Of a stretch of DNA of 29,356 bases, positions 1 through 5,926 are shown piece after piece. The first letter of the stretch is position 1, and each line of letters starts with the position of its first letter. The notes under the pieces were generated by a model, which saw only the letters and a program-made list of their open reading frames with translations, searched no databases and had not been told where the DNA came from. A program made the position numbers and the translations under genes. Source of the stretch: JAIBJP01 sp035639875 (GTDB taxonomy: Bacteria > Actinomycetota > Thermoleophilia > Gaiellales > Gaiellaceae). The DNA lies in contig DASQXE010000053.1 of NCBI GenBank assembly GCA_035639875.1, forward strand, positions 1-29,356, in the 5' to 3' direction.

Positions 1-463
1 GCCTGCGCCGGATCCCGCCGGTGAGCTCGTCGGCGGCCGCTTCCGCGTCGAAGCGAACGCCGAGACCGACGATGCACGCGAGGACCTGGTCGAGCGTCGA
101 GGGCGAGTAGTCGACCACCTGGACGTCGAGCCCGCGGGCGCTCACGATCTCGTCGAGGCTGTCCGTAGCGACGGCGCAGACGTCGCAGAGCTCCTGCGCC
201 ACGACGACGTCCGCGTCGATCCGAGACCAGGTGTCCTCGTCGACGGCGTACAGAGGTTTGCCGTTCCCGGCCGCCTCGGCGATCGCCCCGTCGATCTCGG
301 CGCTTGTCAGCTCGGCGGTGTCGACCAGGGAGGCGGTCACAACCGGACGCTCCCTTGCTTCAGGCGGCCAGTCACATTCGTGCGTTACCCCCACGACCGA
401 ATCGCCCAGGCCCAGCGCAAAGAGGACTTCGGTGGCGGCCGGTACTAGGGAGCAGATCCGCAC
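1..463 (-). CDS. Cobalamin-type ABC substrate-binding protein (BtuF-like), C-terminus cut by window edge
   Basis: The first 154 residues are present; the rest lies beyond the window. The N-terminus starts VRICSLVPAATEVLFALGLG and is followed by VGVTHECDWP, the pattern of periplasmic-binding domains of the BtuF/FepB family (COG0614). A later QELCDVCAV stretch is typical of the cobalamin-binding branch. There is no signal peptide or lipobox, so this may be a cytosolic or non-classical member rather than a standard transporter component. The GTG start at 461-463 is chosen because the family motif begins at once and a TAGGCT -10 box lies 7 nt upstream. The exact ligand (cobalamin, haem, siderophore) cannot be fixed from this fragment. 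Confidence 0.82.
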   Translation of the reverse strand, partial: MRICSLVPAATEVLFALGLGDSVVGVTHECDWPPEARERPVVTASLVDTAELTSAEIDGAIAEAAGNGKPLYAVDEDTWSRIDADVVVAQELCDVCAVATDSLDEIVSARGLDVQVVDYSPSTLDQVLACIVGLGVRFDAEAAADELTGGIRRR

Positions 464-470
464 CGCCCCC

Positions 471-476
471 AGCCTA
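471..476 (-). promoter_or_regulatory. -10 box TAGGCT of the BtuF-like gene
   Basis: TAGGCT on the minus strand ends 7 nt before the GTG start. Transcription would begin at or next to the start codon, giving a leaderless mRNA. No Shine-Dalgarno sequence is visible. Confidence 0.55.
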
Positions 477-481
477 CCCAG

Positions 482-919
482 CTACTTGGCGATGAAGCTC
501 ACGCGACCGTTCGTCTCGAGCACGGCCCACTTGATCTGGTCGAGCGAGTCGATCTGCTGGCCGCGCGCCTGCGCGGCGAGCTCCTCGACGGTGATCCGCT
601 CGCGGCTGAGATTGCCCTCGATCGGCTTCCCGTCCTCGAGGAGCACGACCGGCCGGCCCTCGAGGGCGGGCCGCAAGATCGGAAAACGCCACGAAAGCCA
701 TGAGACCACGACTGTCAATACCCCGATCGTCCCGACCGCGAGGAGCGCACCGGTGACCGACCAGTCGTTCTGCGTCACCCCCTGCTGAACAAGGTCGCCG
801 ATGACGACGAGGATGATGAGGTCGAACGGCTCCAGGCTGGAGAGCTCGCGGCGGCCGAGCATCCGCATGAGGACGAGGACGAAGACGAAGATGACGGTCG
901 CGCGAAGGACGATGTCCAT
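482..919 (-). CDS. DUF421 (YetF/YrbG-like) membrane protein
   Basis: 145 aa. The N-terminal half is hydrophobic with about three membrane segments (residues about 3-18, 36-52 and 56-78). Between them is the conserved RMLGRRELSSLEPFDLIIL pattern of DUF421. The C-terminal half is the small soluble domain (PVVLLEDGKPIEGNL, then LDQIKWAVLETNGRVSFI) that in this family faces the cytoplasm. The biochemical role of the family is not established. It starts 3 nt after the stop of the upstream anchored protein on the same strand, so the two are almost surely co-transcribed. Length is at the short end of the family, which usually runs 150-230 aa. Confidence 0.88.
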   Translation of the reverse strand: MDIVLRATVIFVFVLVLMRMLGRRELSSLEPFDLIILVVIGDLVQQGVTQNDWSVTGALLAVGTIGVLTVVVSWLSWRFPILRPALEGRPVVLLEDGKPIEGNLSRERITVEELAAQARGQQIDSLDQIKWAVLETNGRVSFIAK

Positions 920-922
920 GGC

Positions 923-1447
923 TCAGGGGAAGATCAGCTGGTCGTGGCGGACCGTCACGACGGGCTCGCCGCCGTCCTCGAGCACGACGTCCTGGGGGCG
1001 ATGCCCGATGACGGTCGGGTTGACCTGATACTGAAGCCGGACGACGAGGTGATGGCCGGCCTGGATCGCGGGCAGCTCGGCGACCGTTCGCCCGTTCTCC
1101 TCGCTCCATTTGACGAGATCCGGCTCGACGGTGTTGATGGTGAGGCCGTCGAACCAGCCGGGGCCGAGCGCGAGCGCAGGCTTCTCGAGCGCCGAGTGCG
1201 CATCGATCTGGAAGCGAACCTGGTAGATGAGGCCGCCGCGCGCGGCATGCGGTGCCTCGACGGTGAGCTTGGCCGCCGCTGAATCCGCCGAGACGGTCCG
1301 CGTGTGTTGTCCAAAGACGTTGGCGAGGCCAGCAGCGCTCACCCCGACGAAGACGAGCAGCACCGCCCTACGGAAATAGGGCTCGATATCGCGCCGATAC
1401 AGATCGACGTGCGTCTTGCGTTCCAGGAACTGCGGGAGAGCGGCCAT
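923..1447 (-). CDS. Hypothetical membrane-anchored protein, partner of DUF421
   Basis: 174 aa. I do not recognise a named family. A basic N-terminus (residues 1-27, ending YFRRA) leads into one hydrophobic segment at about 28-46. The remaining 130 residues look like an extracytoplasmic beta-rich domain (VEAPHAARGGLIYQVRFQID, later HHLVVRLQYQVNP). No catalytic motif or cysteine pair is visible. The stop lies 3 nt before the DUF421 start, suggesting a two-gene operon and possibly a membrane complex. The ATG at 1445-1447 has no clear Shine-Dalgarno sequence. The 112 bp upstream, up to the tRNA, contain the 30-bp palindrome described separately. Confidence 0.7.
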   Translation of the reverse strand: MAALPQFLERKTHVDLYRRDIEPYFRRAVLLVFVGVSAAGLANVFGQHTRTVSADSAAAKLTVEAPHAARGGLIYQVRFQIDAHSALEKPALALGPGWFDGLTINTVEPDLVKWSEENGRTVAELPAIQAGHHLVVRLQYQVNPTVIGHRPQDVVLEDGGEPVVTVRHDQLIFP

Positions 1448-1512
1448 TCAAGCCAAGTTCGGCACGGACGGCGGCCGCTCCTCCCGCTTCGGAACGGTTG
1501 CTCTGCCGAACG

Positions 1513-1542
1513 GCGGCCGCGGAGAACGCTCTCCGCGGCCGC
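1513..1542. repeat. Perfect 13-bp inverted repeat with 4-nt loop before tRNA-Arg
   Basis: The arms GCGGCCGCGGAGA (1513-1525) and TCTCCGCGGCCGC (1530-1542) pair perfectly around ACGC. There is no T-tract on either side. The right arm directly abuts the TACACT box that precedes the tRNA, so the palindrome fills the place where a -35 element would lie. It may be a protein-binding site, a terminator without a U-tract, or part of the 5' end of the minus-strand operon. Confidence 0.75.
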
Positions 1543-1548
1543 TACACT
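1543..1548 (+). promoter_or_regulatory. -10 box TACACT of tRNA-Arg
   Basis: TACACT sits 11 nt before the mature tRNA 5' end, giving a predicted precursor leader of about 4 nt. The same hexamer precedes lipA and erpA in this window. No consensus -35 is visible because that position is inside the palindrome. Confidence 0.5.
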
Positions 1549-1559
1549 GGTCCGCTCAC

Positions 1560-1632
1560 GCGCCCGTAGCTCAGGGGATAGAGCGCTGCCCTGCGGAGGC
1601 AGAGGTCGCATGTTCGAATCATGCCGGGCGCA
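1560..1632 (+). tRNA. tRNA-Arg, anticodon GCG
   Basis: A 73-nt cloverleaf folds without mismatch. The acceptor stem is GCGCCCG/CGGGCGC, the D arm GCTC/GAGC, the anticodon stem CTGCC/GGCAG with loop CTGCGGA, and the T arm GCATG-TTCGAAT-CATGC. The discriminator is A. The anticodon at 1593-1595 is GCG, reading CGC (and CGU by wobble). The D-loop GGGGATA keeps the A20 expected of arginine tRNAs. CCA is not encoded (ATCG follows). The more usual bacterial solution for CGU/CGC/CGA is an ACG anticodon deaminated to inosine. Confidence 0.95.
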
Positions 1633-1645
1633 TCGTCGCGACTGG

Positions 1646-2716
1646 CTACAGCCCGGCCTTCAAGGCGGTGATTCGCCCGTACGACGCGAACAGTCGCGCC
1701 GACGAGACGCGGCCCTCGGTGGCCGCTTGGAGCAGCGACGCGTACACGCCTCGCGATTCTGACTCGGTCCCGGTGAGAACCAGAAGGTCGGTCCCCGCCC
1801 TCGTGGCGCTGATCGCCAGCCGTGCAGGGCTCGTTCCCCGCGTCGCCGCCGCCGCGTCGAGCGAGTCCGTCATGGTCACGCCCCGGAAGCCGAGCTCGCG
1901 GCGGAGCAGCGTCCGGACGATGACCGGTGACCATCCGGCGCCATGGGAACGGTCGTACGCGTCGTAGGCCGCGTTCGAAAGCATGACCAGCGGGACCCCG
2001 TCCTGGACAGCCAGCCGGTACGGGCGCAGCCCCGGTGCGAGCTGATCCGTCGTCGCCGTGATATGGACGAGGTAGACGTCGGTATTCCGTGCTGCAAAGC
2101 CGAGGCCCGGAAAGTGCTTCATTGTGGCGACGGCGCCGCGGTCATGCAGCCCACGCGCGAATGCATTTGCGAGCCGTGCCGTCTTTGCGGCGCTGAACGA
2201 CCAGGTACGGCCCTCCTGATACATGAACGAGGCCGTCGAACCCGGCACGTCTGCGACCGGAGCGAAATCGGTGTTTATCCCGAGGCCGCGCAAGCCCCGC
2301 CCCGTCATCCGGCCCTGCGTACGCGCGGTCTCGATCGAGTCCAGCGCGCCCATCTGTGGAGGCGACAGCGTGGGTGGGATCCAGGAAATGGTCTTGACCG
2401 TCCCGCCTTCCTGGTCGACGGCGATGAGAAGCTTCGGCCGGCCGCCGGCCGCGGCTGCTTGTTGCAGCTTCGACGTGATCGCACGGAGCTGCGCAGCCGA
2501 GCCGAAGTTGTAGCGGTGGATCAGAACCCCGCTGACCTTTCCCGCGCGCACGCGGTTGAGCAAGGACGCGGAGGGTGTGGTCCCATCCATGCTTACGACG
2601 AGCTTTTGCCCCACCATCTGCGCGAGCGTCGGCGTGGCGACGGCGGGCGCGCCGGCAGGCGAAGCCGTCAGCGCGAGACCGCCCAGGACGAGAGCGCAAC
2701 CAACGACTTTGACCAC
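1646..2716 (-). CDS. Secreted glycoside hydrolase family 3 N-terminal-domain protein with altered catalytic loop
   Basis: 356 aa from the GTG at 2714-2716. This start gives a compact signal peptide (VVKVVGCALVLGGLALTASP) and is preferred over a TTG at 2776 that adds 20 residues. The rest is a single GH3 TIM-barrel of NagZ size: DQEGG at about 101-105, the KHFPG motif at 200-204, and MTDSLDA with the expected nucleophile Asp at about 284. NagZ enzymes remove N-acetylglucosamine from peptidoglycan fragments. Here, however, the loop after KHFPG reads N-T-D (about 211-213) where NagZ has its D-S-H acid/base dyad, and the second G-H-G His is Leu. Activity and substrate are therefore uncertain. It lies downstream of ygfZ on the same strand. 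Confidence 0.85.
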   Translation of the reverse strand: MVKVVGCALVLGGLALTASPAGAPAVATPTLAQMVGQKLVVSMDGTTPSASLLNRVRAGKVSGVLIHRYNFGSAAQLRAITSKLQQAAAAGGRPKLLIAVDQEGGTVKTISWIPPTLSPPQMGALDSIETARTQGRMTGRGLRGLGINTDFAPVADVPGSTASFMYQEGRTWSFSAAKTARLANAFARGLHDRGAVATMKHFPGLGFAARNTDVYLVHITATTDQLAPGLRPYRLAVQDGVPLVMLSNAAYDAYDRSHGAGWSPVIVRTLLRRELGFRGVTMTDSLDAAAATRGTSPARLAISATRAGTDLLVLTGTESESRGVYASLLQAATEGRVSSARLFASYGRITALKAGL

Positions 2717-2784
2717 GCCCTGGATCGTCCGGCACGGACGTAACCCCGCCGACCCGCGTCCGTAACGACTCGGCAACGAGCTGT

Positions 2785-3570
2785 TTAAGCGGCGGGCGGT
2801 CGCATTCGCGCCGGCCGGCCGCCGACGTCGAGGGCGGCGTCCGCGGGGACCTCGTTGCGCACGAAACCGAGGGCGAGCCTAGCGACTGCGCTCGTCACGC
2901 GGCCGACTGATTTCCCCTCCCACACGATCTCGGTGCCCGGCTCGGCCGCCTCGACCTCGAGCAGGCGCAAGCCGCGGTTGGCATGTCCGCGGTAATGAAG
3001 GCGCGCGATCGGCTCTTGCCCCGGAAAGCAACCCTTCGTGAGCGAGACCGCCCGCTCGACGAGGCCGGCCTCTGCCGGTAGCACCCGGTCGTCGATCTCC
3101 CGTCCGAATCGGGGCGTGCCGGCGCCAACCCGGAGAGCTTCGAGATCGTCCTCGCTCAACTCCTGAGCGTCGGGCGGCGGCTCCGCGTCGACCACCTCGA
3201 CGGCCGCCACCCCGTAATCGGAGTTTGGGACTCCTCCTTCGTCCGTGCCGAGCAGGATGAACGACGTGTGCTCCTCGAGACCGACCTCCGCCTTGGCCGC
3301 GAAGCGCATGCGGGTGAGCTCGGCGGCGAGACGCTCGCCAAGCTCCGGCTCCGTGAGCAGAAGGAAGTCGTCCTCCGCCTGGCGGACGACGCGCATCGGC
3401 GCGATCACGCGGCCCTTCGGCGTGAGAAGGAGCGCTTCGCATGCTTCGCCCACGCTCAGGGCAGCGACATCGTTCGAGAGCATCCGCTGGAGGAAATCCT
3501 CGGCATCAGGACCGCGGACGCGGACAAACGCGCGCGCCCGGCGCGCGACCCTTCCCGAAGCGACCTTCAT
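2785..3570 (-). CDS. ygfZ: YgfZ/GcvT-like folate-binding protein
   Basis: 261 aa. The diagnostic YgfZ signature KGCFPGQE is at residues 179-186, with its reactive Cys181. It follows a GcvT-like fold (FLQRMLSNDVAAL, then TPKGRVIAPMRV). YgfZ proteins bind tetrahydrofolate and support assembly or repair of some Fe-S enzymes, such as the radical-SAM MiaB type. This fits a genome with LipA, ErpA and complex I, though none is adjacent. The ATG start at 3568-3570 is preceded by AGGAG, which touches the codon and is too close to work as a normal ribosome-binding site. A TATAAC box 8 nt upstream suggests an almost leaderless mRNA. The GH3 gene follows on the same strand. Confidence 0.9.
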   Translation of the reverse strand: MKVASGRVARRARAFVRVRGPDAEDFLQRMLSNDVAALSVGEACEALLLTPKGRVIAPMRVVRQAEDDFLLLTEPELGERLAAELTRMRFAAKAEVGLEEHTSFILLGTDEGGVPNSDYGVAAVEVVDAEPPPDAQELSEDDLEALRVGAGTPRFGREIDDRVLPAEAGLVERAVSLTKGCFPGQEPIARLHYRGHANRGLRLLEVEAAEPGTEIVWEGKSVGRVTSAVARLALGFVRNEVPADAALDVGGRPARMRPPAA

Positions 3571-3578
3571 CTCCTGTA

Positions 3579-3605
3579 GTTATAGTCGCCGCGCTTCAGG
3601 GACAA
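3579..3605 (-). promoter_or_regulatory. Promoter of ygfZ (-35 TTGTCC, -10 TATAAC)
   Basis: On the minus strand TTGTCC (3600-3605) is followed after 15 nt by TATAAC (3579-3584), or after 17 nt by the overlapping TAACTA. The -10 ends 8 nt before the ATG of ygfZ. Confidence 0.5.
3581..3586 (+). promoter_or_regulatory. Possible -10 TATAGT of the BNR-protein gene, overlapping the ygfZ promoter
   Basis: TATAGT on the plus strand overlaps the ygfZ -10 on the other strand. It would give a leader of roughly 35 nt carrying the purine-rich GGGGGAGGG ribosome-binding site at about 3616-3624. The -35 is not clear. Confidence 0.35.
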
Positions 3606-3627
3606 GGGACGAGAAGGGGGAGGGTTC

Positions 3628-5511
3628 ATGCGTGTTTTGTTTCTGGGCCTCGTAGCGGCGTGCGCAACCGCGTTGTTCGCAGGAGCGGTCTCGGCCTCGA
3701 CGCCCGGCACGGACGTCAGGCTGACGCATGACGAGGGCACCGGGTACGTGAGTGCCTACACGCTAGCCACAGGTACCCCGTATACCGATCAGACTCTCGA
3801 CGAGTGTTCCATCTCGCGGGGACGACAGAACGAGCCGGCTGTGGCCGTCGATCCACGCGACACGGCTGTCCTGCTCGGTGGCTCGAACGACTATTGCGGC
3901 GTCTACAACCGCGGGATTGCCGCGGGAGCCGTCGGGCCGATCTGGCTTGGCTACTACCGCTCCGAGGATTCGGGATCGAGCTGGACGAGCTCGCTCGTGC
4001 CCGGTTACCCGGACGACGCCTCCCCGTACAAGGCGCTCTCGCAGGCCCGGACGGCAAGTGCCGGCGACCCGGTGATCGCGTGGGACAACCACGGGCGGGC
4101 GTTCTTCGGTTCCGAGAGCTCCGGGGATCCTGCCGGCACGGCCAAGACGTTCGGCGACGTCTTCGTCGCGCGCTTCCGGAACCCCGACGGCGCCGACGCG
4201 GTCGACACGAGCCGAGACGGGCTCGAGTACTACGGGACGACCGTGGTCGCGCACGGCTCGTCCGCACCAAATCTCCTGGGCGTCTTCCACGACAAGACCT
4301 CGATCGAGGCCGATCGAACCGGCGGTGCGTGCGATGGCAACGTGTACTTCTCGTGGTCTCGGTTCAACGGGAACGGCGCGAATGCGATCTACTTCTCGCG
4401 CTCGACCGACCACGGCGTGACGTTCAGTTCGCCGATGAAGCTGACCTCCTCGCTCAAGAGCCTCCAGTTCCCGGATATCGCAGTGACGGGCAACGGGCAC
4501 GTCTACGTGGCTTACCGGACGTTCACGTCGGTCGGCCGGTCGTCCGACGCCCTCTACATCTCGAAGTCGACGAACTGCGGCCAGACGTTCGGTCCGCCGG
4601 TCAAGCTGACGACTTTCGTTCCGTACGACGCGCAGGATCAGTCCGCGCCTGAGCCTGTCCCGACGCAGCCGGTTCGCGACGATCCGACCCTCGGCGAGGG
4701 ACGGGAGGTGCAGTCCGACCGCGCTCGGGACTGCGGCGATTTCAACGACGCGTGCACCTCGGGCTACACGTTCTTCCGCCGCGATACGCAGGTTCGTGCG
4801 ACGGCCGACCAGCTCGACGCCACGCGCGAGTTGGTCTACCTCGTCTTCGACCCGTCGAAGCCGGGGACCGAAACGCCGACTGGCACGACGTACGGATCGG
4901 TCGACAGAGGCGTCGGTAGCCAGTCCGGCATCTTCTTCTTCCGTTACAACGGGGCGACCGGGACGCACACGACGCCGGCGTTGATCGACGCGCAGATGAC
5001 CGGGCATCAGCTCTTCCCCGACATCTCCGCGGACGGTGGTGTCCTGCACGTCGTCTGGTGGGACAGCCGGAACGACCCCTGCTACAGCCGAGCGCGGCCG
5101 GTCGGCGACTGCGCCGACCGGACGACCGTGCCGTCCCTCGACGTCTATGGGGCCAGCTCCACCGATCTCGGAAACAGTTGGCCGACCAAGACGCGTCTGA
5201 GCGACGTCACGACCAACCCGAACTACGAGCAGTTCGACAACAGGGCCGTCCCGTTCGCGGGCGACTACCTCTACGTCTCCTCACTCGGGGCCTTCGCGTA
5301 CGGCGTCTGGACCGACTGGCGGAACACGAGGCAGGGCACCGATCCCCGTGAGAACCCGGAGGACGAGGACGCGACCACGGCCGACGTCCACCAGTGCCGC
5401 ACGCTCAACACCGTCCAGACGAAGAAAGGACCCGTCAGTTTCTGGAGCGGTGACCAGTGCCCGCACGACGGCGGAATCGATCAGAACATCTACGGCGACC
5501 TCGCGCCGTAG
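3628..5511 (+). CDS. Secreted BNR/Asp-box repeat protein (sialidase-like beta-propeller)
   Basis: 627 aa with a signal peptide (MRVLFLGLVAACATALFAGA, cleavage near VSAS). Four Asp-box motifs (S-x-D/N-x-G-x-x-W/F) are visible at about 112-119, 259-266, 314-321 and 511-518, the hallmark of six-bladed sialidase-fold propellers. No convincing sialidase catalytic set (Arg triad, Tyr/Glu) can be assigned by eye, so glycosidase activity is not claimed. Cysteines are frequent, in keeping with an exported protein. A strong GGGGGAGGG ribosome-binding site precedes the ATG, unlike the many leaderless genes nearby. A perfect 13-bp hairpin follows the stop, and then the C-terminal stump of a related gene. 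Confidence 0.85.
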   Translation: MRVLFLGLVAACATALFAGAVSASTPGTDVRLTHDEGTGYVSAYTLATGTPYTDQTLDECSISRGRQNEPAVAVDPRDTAVLLGGSNDYCGVYNRGIAAGAVGPIWLGYYRSEDSGSSWTSSLVPGYPDDASPYKALSQARTASAGDPVIAWDNHGRAFFGSESSGDPAGTAKTFGDVFVARFRNPDGADAVDTSRDGLEYYGTTVVAHGSSAPNLLGVFHDKTSIEADRTGGACDGNVYFSWSRFNGNGANAIYFSRSTDHGVTFSSPMKLTSSLKSLQFPDIAVTGNGHVYVAYRTFTSVGRSSDALYISKSTNCGQTFGPPVKLTTFVPYDAQDQSAPEPVPTQPVRDDPTLGEGREVQSDRARDCGDFNDACTSGYTFFRRDTQVRATADQLDATRELVYLVFDPSKPGTETPTGTTYGSVDRGVGSQSGIFFFRYNGATGTHTTPALIDAQMTGHQLFPDISADGGVLHVVWWDSRNDPCYSRARPVGDCADRTTVPSLDVYGASSTDLGNSWPTKTRLSDVTTNPNYEQFDNRAVPFAGDYLYVSSLGAFAYGVWTDWRNTRQGTDPRENPEDEDATTADVHQCRTLNTVQTKKGPVSFWSGDQCPHDGGIDQNIYGDLAP

Positions 5512-5520
5512 GGGAGTAAG

Positions 5521-5550
5521 CGAGAGGGGCGCCGGGCGGCGCCCCTCTCG
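5521..5550 (+). terminator. 13-bp GC hairpin after the BNR gene
   Basis: CGAGAGGGGCGCC (5521-5533) pairs perfectly with GGCGCCCCTCTCG (5538-5550) around GGGC, 9 nt after the stop codon. No U-tract follows (ACTCAAC). This is likely a terminator of the hairpin-only type or an mRNA 3' stabiliser. Confidence 0.65.
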
Positions 5551-5551
5551 A

Positions 5552-5851
5552 CTCAACGGGCTGCCGACGACCTGGACGGAGGAACACGGAGGCGTGGAGG
5601 GAGACCCTCGCAGCTCGAGCCAGAACAACCTGCAGGCGGAGTTCCTCGGCGACTACGTGTACGCGATCGCCACGCGGACGTACGGTGCGGGCGTCTGGAA
5701 CGACAGCCGCGAGGGCCCAGACTGTCCGGCCATGGACGCCTGGCGCCAATCGCTCCGCGACGGTACCGACGTCCCGAAACCGGCACCTCAGCAGGACTGC
5801 CCGGCGACGTGGGGGAACAGCGACATCTGGGCCTGGACGAGCGCTCCATGA
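5552..5851 (+). pseudogene. C-terminal remnant of a second BNR-repeat protein
   Basis: About 100 codons end at TGA 5849-5851. The frame encodes NNLQAEFLGDYVYAIATRTY, GAGVWNDSREGPDCPAMDAW and a tail QDCPATWGNSDIWAWTSAP. This aligns with the C-terminus of the upstream gene (FAGDYLYV, then GVWTDWRN, a Cys-containing insert, DQNIYGDLAP), but the sequences have diverged. There is no signal peptide, no Asp-box blade and no credible start: everything before it is the hairpin and 3' end of the intact gene. The simplest reading is a tandem paralogue that lost its 5' part. A frame that stays open and family-like to its own stop and terminator suggests recent loss. Confidence 0.75.
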
Positions 5852-5875
5852 GGCTCGCTGGGCCCTGACATGCGA

Positions 5876-5903
5876 AAAGGGGGCGCCGCACGGCGCCCCC
5901 TTT
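5876..5903. terminator. Bidirectional terminator between the BNR remnant and groEL
   Basis: AAAGGGGGCGCCG (5876-5888) pairs with CGGCGCCCCCTTT (5891-5903) around CA. Reading rightwards the stem ends in TTTCATTTC; reading leftwards it ends in TTTTCGCA. It can therefore terminate both the remnant's transcript and groEL, whose stop is 24 nt away. Confidence 0.8.
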
Positions 5904-5926
5904 CATTTCTTCGAGCCGAGGCTCGA

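Noticed and set aside
2717..2776. Longer start (TTG) for the GH3 protein
   Set aside because: It is possible, since a TTAAAC lies 6 nt upstream, but TTG is the weakest start and the GTG at 2716 gives a compact signal peptide. Left as an alternative.
3763..5049. 428-codon open frame on the minus strand
   Set aside because: It is antisense to the BNR gene, with shadow-type composition and no motif.
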